From the NCBI GenBank assembly GCA_003447545.1, contig DLYX01000315.1, positions 976-8,882 on the forward strand: 7,907 nt of DNA, in the 5' to 3' direction. Positions 1 to 7,907 of this stretch are shown piece by piece (position 1 is the first letter of the stretch; every line of letters starts with the position of its first letter). A program made the position numbers and the translations under genes. The notes under the pieces were generated by a model, which was not told the DNA's origin, did no database searches, and saw nothing but the letters and a program-made list of their open reading frames with translations. The DNA is from Deltaproteobacteria bacterium. Lineage in GTDB: Bacteria > Desulfobacterota > Binatia > UBA12015.

Positions 1-1494
1 CATCATCATCCGCGCGACCCAGAAAAAAAGAATATCGAACCCGGTCACCAGAACGGACGTCGGGTAGTATTTTTCCAACTCCGGTGTTTGCTCCGGCCAG
101 CCCATCGTCGAGAAGGGCCAAAGTCCCGAGGAGAACCATGTATCAAGGACATCTTCGTCCTGCCGCAGCGATCCCCCACAACTTGGGCAAGCCTTCGGTG
201 CCTCCAGCGCGACGATCGGCTCCACCTCGCAGGCATCACAATACCAGGCGGGAATTCGATGCCCCCACCAAAGTTGCCGGGAGATACACCAGTCGCGAAT
301 ATTCTCGAGCCATGCAAAATAAGTCTTGGACCAATGCTCGGGGTAGAAACGTGTCCGCCCGTCTCGAACGGCTTCGATCGCGGGTGCCGCCAGCTCGGCG
401 GTCGCCACAAACCATTGCGTGGACAGAAGGGGTTCAACGACCTCGCTGCATCGGTAGCAGGCACCGACCGAATTCGCGTAGTCCTCAACCTCGACCAGAC
501 GGCCCGCCGCGTCTAGTGCAGCCACGACCGTCTTCCGGCACTCGGCTCGATCCTGACCCGCGAAATCACCAGCCTCTGCATTCATCCGACCGTGTTCATC
601 GATCACGGCAATGGTCTCGAGGTCGTGACGCTGCCCCATCTCGAAGTCATTGAAATCGTGCGCCGGCGTAATTTTCACGGCGCCCGTGCCGAACTCACGG
701 TCTACTTCCGGGTCCGCGATCACGGGTATTTTCCGCCCAACGAGCGGCAGGTCGATGGTCTTGCCGATGAAGCTCGCGTAACGCTCATCCTCGGGATGAA
801 CGGCGACCGCCGTATCTCCGAGCATTGTCTCCGGACGCGTCGTCGCGACCACTAACGCACCCGACCCGTCGGAAAGCGGATATTGAAGATGCCAGAGGCT
901 ACCCTGCTGATCGCGGTGTTCGACCTCGATATCAGAAAGCGCCGTGCCGCATCGACAGCACCAGTTGATCAGGCGTCGCCCGCGATAGATCAAACCATCG
1001 GCATGGAGCCGAACGAAAACCTCTCGAACGGATTTGGACAGCCCCTCGTCCATCGTGAACCGCTCCCGAGTCCAGTCGCATGAGGCTCCGAGCCGCTGCA
1101 ATTGGGATACGATGTAGGGGCCGACTTCATCTTTCCACTCAAACGTTTTTTCGAGAAACGCCTCGCGACCCACCTGGTGACGGTCGAGACCCTTTTCGGC
1201 AAGCTTTCGTTCGACTACGTTCTGCGTGGCGATCGAGGCATGATCGGTACCCGGCACCCAGATCGTATTCCGACCGTCCATTTTGTGGAAGCGTATGAGC
1301 AGGTCCTGCAGTGTGTTGTTCAGCGCGTGTCCGAGATGCAGTTGACCGGTGATATTCGGCGGCGGAATCACGATCGAATACGGATCACCGTCGGCTTCCG
1401 GGTCGGCAGCGAAGATCTTCTGCTCAATCCAGGCCTTGGCCCAGCGTTCCTCAACTTCTTTGGGTTCGTAGGCCTTCGCAAGTTCCGTGGACAT
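1..1494 (-). CDS. valS: Valyl-tRNA synthetase, N-terminal 498 codons (cut by window edge)
   Basis: Cytoplasmic class I aminoacyl-tRNA synthetase that charges tRNA-Val with valine. The minus-strand frame is open from ATG 1494 to base 1, with no stop or frameshift. It begins [18 protein letters not shown], the usual ValS N-terminus. Visible landmarks are the ATP-binding HIGH motif as HLGH (residues 53-56) after PPPNITGQ; a Cys cluster at C179/C180/C182 and C346/C349; TTRPET (218-223) and [12 protein letters not shown] (279-290) of the editing (CP1) domain that removes mischarged threonine; CxxC pairs C419/C422 and C436/C439, probably zinc-binding; then DVLDTWFSS (from 448) and [13 protein letters not shown] at the edge. 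The KMSKS loop and anticodon domain lie outside the window. Bacterial ValS is usually about 880-950 residues, so just over half is present. The ATG has only a weak Shine-Dalgarno and the frame stays open upstream, but the N-terminus fits the family. It is divergent from the PII gene and functionally unrelated to it. Confidence 0.97.
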   Translation of the reverse strand, partial: MSTELAKAYEPKEVEERWAKAWIEQKIFAADPEADGDPYSIVIPPPNITGQLHLGHALNNTLQDLLIRFHKMDGRNTIWVPGTDHASIATQNVVERKLAEKGLDRHQVGREAFLEKTFEWKDEVGPYIVSQLQRLGASCDWTRERFTMDEGLSKSVREVFVRLHADGLIYRGRRLINWCCRCGTALSDIEVEHRDQQGSLWHLQYPLSDGSGALVVATTRPETMLGDTAVAVHPEDERYASFIGKTIDLPLVGRKIPVIADPEVDREFGTGAVKITPAHDFNDFEMGQRHDLETIAVIDEHGRMNAEAGDFAGQDRAECRKTVVAALDAAGRLVEVEDYANSVGACYRCSEVVEPLLSTQWFVATAELAAPAIEAVRDGRTRFYPEHWSKTYFAWLENIRDWCISRQLWWGHRIPAWYCDACEVEPIVALEAPKACPSCGGSLRQDEDVLDTWFSSGLWPFSTMGWPEQTPELEKYYPTSVLVTGFDILFFWVARMMM

Positions 1495-1610
1495 CGTCCG
1501 GATGAGGTAGCAACCGGCCCAATCCCCCGCCAATAGGAAGATTCCACGCCTGAAAAAGCTGGGGATTCTGCGGCCCGCCCGCCCTGCTCCCTTCCTGTGC
1601 AGCTGCCTAA

Positions 1611-2072
<462 letters not shown>

Positions 2073-5000
2073 TAACAGCACCCTATTTCTGGAGGAAATC
2101 ATGATTTGGAAAAAATCGACAATCGGCAAATGCGCGTTGGGCGCAGCTCTTCTGGTCCCCGCAACCGCGTTCGCCGAGGACACGGGTGTTTCGCAAGGTG
2201 TCTTCGTCGCCAATAACGTCTGGATGATGGTCTGCACGGCCTTTGTCTTCATCATGCACCTCGGGTTTGCTTCCGTGGAGACGGGCCTCACGCGGGCGAA
2301 GAACACTACCAACATTCTCTTCAAGAATGTATTCGTGATCTGCAGCGGGCTTCTGACGTATTATATCTGCGGCTTCAACCTGATGTATCCGGGCGACTTC
2401 AACGGCTATTTCGGATTTGCCGGGTTCGGTCTCGACCCGGGCGCCGATGGAAACACGGCCCTTTATGCCGATGGCGGTTATACCTACTGGACCGACTTCA
2501 TCTTCCAGGGCATGTTTGCCGCGACCTGCGCTACCATCGTCTCGGGAGCGGTCGCCGAGCGCATCAAGCTCTCGGCTTTCATGATCTTCGCGCTGGTCTT
2601 TGTCGCCATCATCTACCCGATCGCGGGCTCCTGGAAGTGGGGCGGTGGCTGGTTGGATGCCATGGGCTTCTACGACTTCGCCGGATCGACGCTCGTGCAT
2701 AGTGTCGGGGGCTGGGGTGCTCTCGTGGGAGCATGGATGCTCGGTGGGCGGCTGGGTAAATTTGGCCCGGAAGGACGTCTTACGCCGATTCCCGGCAGCA
2801 ATATGCCGTTGGCCGCGATCGGGGTCTTCCTGCTCTGGCTCGGCTGGTTCGGATTCAACGGCGGCTCGGTACTTTCGGCCGATCCGGAACTCACGTCGCT
2901 GGTCCTCGTAACGACATGTCTGGCGGCTGCCGCCGGAGGTCTCGGCGCGATGATTTCCTACAATTTCGTCTCCACCAAGCCGGATCTCTCGATGGCCCTG
3001 AACGGGATTTTAGCCGGACTGGTCGGCGTAACGGCGGGAGCTGACGTCTTCAGCCCGCTTTCAGCGATCCTGATCGGTGCCATCGCGGGTTGTCTGGTGG
3101 TCGGCTCGGTCATCATGTTTGATCGCATCCGGATTGATGATCCGGTGGGCGCGATCTCGGTTCATCTGACCTGCGGCATCTGGGGCACGCTGGCTGTTGG
3201 AATCTTCTCCGAGAATCCCGACCATAGCTTTCTCACGCAATTGATCGGTGTCGGGGCCTACGCCGCCTTTACTCTGGTCTGTGTGCTGAGCCTGTTCGCT
3301 ATCCTCAACGCGACCATTGGAATCCGAGTTCCGGAAGAAGATGAAGTCGAGGGACTCGACGTCAGCGAGCATGGGATGCGTGCTTACGATCTTCATACCA
3401 GCGGCACCAGCCTGGACGCACCCCTCGGTCTGGGACGCAGCTGACATATAACCGCGGCTGCGACCACCGAGGAGGAGGAAGCGGCTGCTTGCCCAAGAAG
3501 CCCGGTACGGTTTGACCGTACCGGGCTTTTCTTTGGGCTTTTGGTAAGTCGGATATTTCGTTTCCGTGGGGACCGGTACTCAGACCGGCCCTGCAACGCA
3601 GCGGTTCCGAATCGTCCCCAGCCCCTCGATTGTAGTCACAATCTCGTCGCCCTCGGTGAGATAGCGCCGAGGGTCGCGGACCGAGCCCACCCCTGCCGGC
3701 GTTCCGGTGAAGATCAGATCTCCCGGGGTCAAGGTGCAATAACGGGAGAGCCACGAAACCAGCTCGGGTACGGAAAAGATCAACTCGCTGGTCCTGGACT
3801 CCTGCATTCGCTCACCGGCGACATCACAGCTGATTGCCAAATCATGAGGGTCTGCGAGCGTCGACAACGGCACGACGGCAGGACCGATCGGTCCAAAGGA
3901 ATCGATCGATTTCCCCATCGAGAATTGCGGTGGCTTGCCTTTGAATTGGAGCCGACGATCCGAAATATCCTGTCCCACCATGAAGCCTGCAACATGGTAG
4001 AGCGCCTCGGCTTCAAGGATTCCTCGACCGCCGCGGCCAATCACCACAACCAATTCGGCTTCCCAATCCACGCGGTCCGACGACAATTCCACATCCCCGT
4101 CAGGACGGTTGAGGCAATTGGGAAATTTCGTAAAGATCAGCGGCGATTTCGGCACGTCCAATCCAGCCTCGCGGGCATGGTCATGGTAGTTCAGGCCAAC
4201 GCCGAAAATCTTCTCGGGAGTTGGAACCGGTGCCAGAAGCTTGGCCACATCCAGCGGTTGGCTCTCCACATCCGAGCCGAGATCTTCGGCCCAGCACAAC
4301 ACGGCTTCCCAGTCGGCAAGGGCCGCCATCGGGTCGGACGACAGAGTACCGCCCGAATCACGTTCCAGGTCGTAGACACGCTGGTCGATACAGATTCCCG
4401 CGCGGCCGCCATGATTTACCAATCCCAGCTTCATTCGATCTCTCCGTCGCCCAACACTTCGAGCAGGCGTCGCGCCGCCTGCGTCGGCGTCAATGAAGCC
4501 CGCCCGACCGAGGCTTCCATTTCGGGCAGTCGCCGTTTGACGTCTTCTCGTCCGAGAAAATGCTGGCGCAATCCGTCTTCCAGCATGCTCCAGAACCAGC
4601 TCAGTTGCTGCTGGCGGCGCCGCTCGGTCAATTCACCCGTGGCGTCGAGTGCCTCGCGGTGCTTGCCCACAAGTTCCCAGACTTCGTCCATGCCTCGATG
4701 CTCCAGAGCGCTCACCGGAACGACCGGCGGGCTCCAGGACGCGCTCGAGTGCCGGAACAAGCGCAGGGCACTGCGGTATTCGGCGACCGCCCGCGTCGCC
4801 AGCGGCACCTGGTCCCCATCAGCCTTGTTTACCGCGAGAGCATCGGCGATCTCGAGAATTCCCTTTTTGATTCCCTGCAGTTCATCGCCGGCACCCGGCA
4901 GCATCAGGACCAGAAAGAAATCCACCATGGAGGCCACGGTCACCTCCGACTGCCCTACCCCGACTGTTTCCACAAGAACCACATCGAAACCCGCCGCCTC

Positions 5001-7907
5001 ACAGACCAGCATCGCCTCGCGAGTCCTCCGGGCGACACCACCAAGCGAACCGGCAGCAGGACTCGGTCGGATATAGGCATTCTCGTCGGCGGCCAGACGC
5101 GGCATTCGGGTCTTGTCCCCCAGAATACTACCCCCCGAACGCGTGCTCGAGGGATCGACGGCAAGCACGGCAACTTTCTTGCCCAGACCGGTCAGGTAGA
5201 GACCGAAAGCCTCAATAAAGGTACTTTTGCCGACGCCGGGAACACCTGTAACGCCGATGCGGGCAGCGCGGCCGGTCTGCGGAAGCAAAAGCTCCAGCAA
5301 GAGCTGCGCTTCGACCTGATGGTCGGCACGAGTGCTTTCCACCAAGGTGATGGCCTTGGCCATCACCCGCCGATCACCGGCCAGAATCTGGTCGGCCACG
5401 GCCTGCCGTGCAGGGTCAGTCGGCATTCCCACTCGCCGGATTGCCACCGATGCCGATCAGATCCAGAATTTCACGGGCGGCTACCGGAACCTTCGTCCCC
5501 GGACCAAAGATAGCCTTGACGCCAGCCTCACGCAGCTTCGGGTAATCCTTTGGCGGAATAATACCTCCGGCGGTCACGAGAATTTCGGAGGCTCCCTTTT
5601 CCGCAAGCACCCGCACAAGCTCCGGCACCAGCGTGGTATGCCCGCCGGACTGACTCGAAACACCGATCAGATGCACATCGTTCTCGATCGCCTGTCGTGC
5701 GATTTCATCCGGCGTCTGAAAAAGAGTCCCGACATCCACATCAAAGCCCAAATCGGCAAATGCCGTTGCGATCACCTTCGCCCCGCGATCGTGGCCATCC
5801 TGACCGACCTTGGCAACCAGCATTCGTGGCCGGCGCCCCTGTACTTCGACAAATTTATCGATCTCGGCCTGCATGCTCTTCCACTCGGGATCCTCCGAAA
5901 AGGAACTGCCATAAACACCCGAGATGGATTTGATTTCCGCCTGATAGCGACCCCATTCCTTTTCCAGGGCTTCGGAGATCTCGCCTACAGTGGCGCGGAC
6001 ACGTGCCGCCTCGACCGCCAGCTCAAGCAAGTTGCCCTCGCCCGTCCGACCACAAGCGTTCAAGGCATTGAGTGCGGTTTCGACCTTGCCCGAGTCTCGC
6101 GTGGCTCTGATCCGCTCGAGAGCGGCGACCTGCGACTCACGAACAGCACTATTATCGATCTCGCGGAGCTCCAACTCCGGCTCGTCCGGGCGTTGAAATT
6201 TGTTCACGCCAATAATGACGTCCTCGCCTCGATCGACACGCGCCTGCCGCTGGGCGGCAGCTTCCTCGATCCGCAACTTCGGCATGCCGGCCTCGATCGC
6301 CTTGGTCATACCGCCCATTTCTTCGACTTCCTCGATAATCCCGAGCGCTTTGGCCGCCAGGCCATGTGTCAGCGACTCCATAAAATAGGAACCACCCCAA
6401 GGATCGATCACTTTGGGAATGCCGGTCTCGAGTTGCAGCATCAGCTGGGTATTGCGCGCGACACGAGCCGATTCGTCCGTGGGCAAAGCCAATGCCTCGT
6501 CAAACGAGTTCGTATGCAGGCTCTGGGTGCCTCCCATCACGGCCGCCATCGCCTCGACCGTGGTGCGCATAATATTATTGTAAGGATCTTGTTCCGTGAG
6601 ACTCGCCCCCGAGGTCTGGCAATGTGTGCGCAGCATGAGCGAGCGCGCGTTCTTTGGCGAGAAATGCTTTTTCATCAGCGTGGCCCACAACAGCCGACCG
6701 GCCCGCATCTTGGCGACTTCCATGTAGAAGTTCATACCGATGCACCAGAAAAACGAGAGCCGTCCCGCGAAAGCATCGACGTCGAGCCCCTTGGACATCG
6801 CCGCACGCACGTAATCCAGTCCGTCGGCAATCGTGAACGCCAACTCGAGATCACACGTCGCTCCGGCTTCCTGCATATGGTAGCCCGAAATACTGATCGA
6901 ATTGAACTTCGGCATCTCTTTCGAGGTGTACTCGATGATATCGGCAACAATCCGCATCGAGGGAGTCGGCGGATAAATATAGGTATTCCGAACCATGAAC
7001 TCCTTGAGGATATCGTTCTGGATCGTCCCGGTGAGCTGGTCTCGGGGGACGCCCTGCTCCTCACCCGCAACTACGAAGCTGGCAAGCACCGGCAAGACAG
7101 CACCGTTCATCGTCATGGATACCGACATCTTGTCCAGAGGAACCTGATCGAAGAGCACCTTCATGTCTTCGACGGAATCAATGGCAACGCCAGCCTTGCC
7201 CACATCACCCACCACACGAGGATGATCGGAATCGTAACCGCGATGTGTCGCGAGGTCGAAAGCGACCGACAGGCCCATTTGTCCTGCGGCCAGATTGGCC
7301 CGGTAGAAGTCATTGGACTCCTGCGCCGTCGAGAAGCCTGCGTATTGGCGAATCGTCCAGGGACGCTCGGTGTACATCGTGGCTCGCGGGCCACGAATGA
7401 AGGGAAAAGCACCAGGAATGCTGTCGCCGAAATCCAGACCGGCAGCGTCTTCCTTAGTGTAGAGCGGTTTGACGTCGATGCCTTCCGGCGTCTTCCAGAT
7501 CAGATCGTCCGGATCCTTGCCCTTGCGTTCCTTGGTGGCGAGCTCACGCCAAAGTTCCAAATTATCGTTGCTCGAGTTTCCCATGCCTCTATGGTCGCGA
7601 TCAGGAGCCCCGATCGCAAATAGGCCGCCCGAGACCGAAAAACCTTGAATCCCGGCTCGATCTCCGATGCGAATCGAGTTCAAAATCAGGTGCGAAGCGA
7701 CTTCCTTCCCGATAAAAGGTTTCTCCATGACCCGAATCGCCTTTCTGGGAGCTGGCAGCACGGTATTTGCGCGCAATATTCTGGGCGATGTTCTGCTGCG
7801 CGAAGGCCTGCAGGATATCGAGATCGCCCTCTATGACATCGATCGGGTGCGGTTGGAGGACTCTGCCCGCCTGGTTGAGGCCATCAATCGCAACCAGAAC
7901 CAGGGGC

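Overview
The window is a chromosomal segment from a moderately GC-rich, Gram-negative-type bacterium. A sigma-54 promoter, signal-peptide-bearing AmtB and an MCM that resembles proteobacterial enzymes by eye all point to Proteobacteria or a related deep lineage. I cannot place it more precisely. No phage genes, insertion sequences, tRNA or rRNA genes, or CRISPR array were seen. Coding density is high and no gene-free stretch exceeds 300 bases.

Layout. 1-1494 (minus) is the first 498 codons of valyl-tRNA synthetase, running off the left edge. 1495-1736 is a divergent intergenic region with a strong sigma-54 promoter match and two NtrC-like dyads about three helical turns apart. 1737-3444 (plus) is a PII-amtB nitrogen operon: the PII protein begins at a GTG with a strong Shine-Dalgarno, and the ammonium channel follows after 25 bases. 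A long hairpin terminator at about 3491-3538 separates it from a convergent operon. 7584-3580 (minus) is mcmA (adenosylcobalamin-dependent methylmalonyl-CoA mutase), meaB (its G-protein chaperone) and a fumarylacetoacetate-hydrolase-family enzyme, each start overlapping the preceding stop. From 7727 (plus), divergent from mcmA, the first 60 codons of a glycoside hydrolase family 4 enzyme run off the right edge.

How the genes work together. Under nitrogen limitation NtrC and sigma-54 would raise PII and AmtB. PII then senses 2-oxoglutarate and ATP/ADP, and gates AmtB through its T-loop. The mcmA-meaB pair interconverts methylmalonyl-CoA and succinyl-CoA (propionate, branched-chain amino acid and odd-chain fatty acid metabolism), with MeaB protecting and loading the B12 enzyme. 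The hydrolase is co-translated with them, but its substrate is unknown.

I found no convincing new system. The items most worth a second look are the NtrC/sigma-54 control region and the FAH-family gene translationally coupled to meaB.
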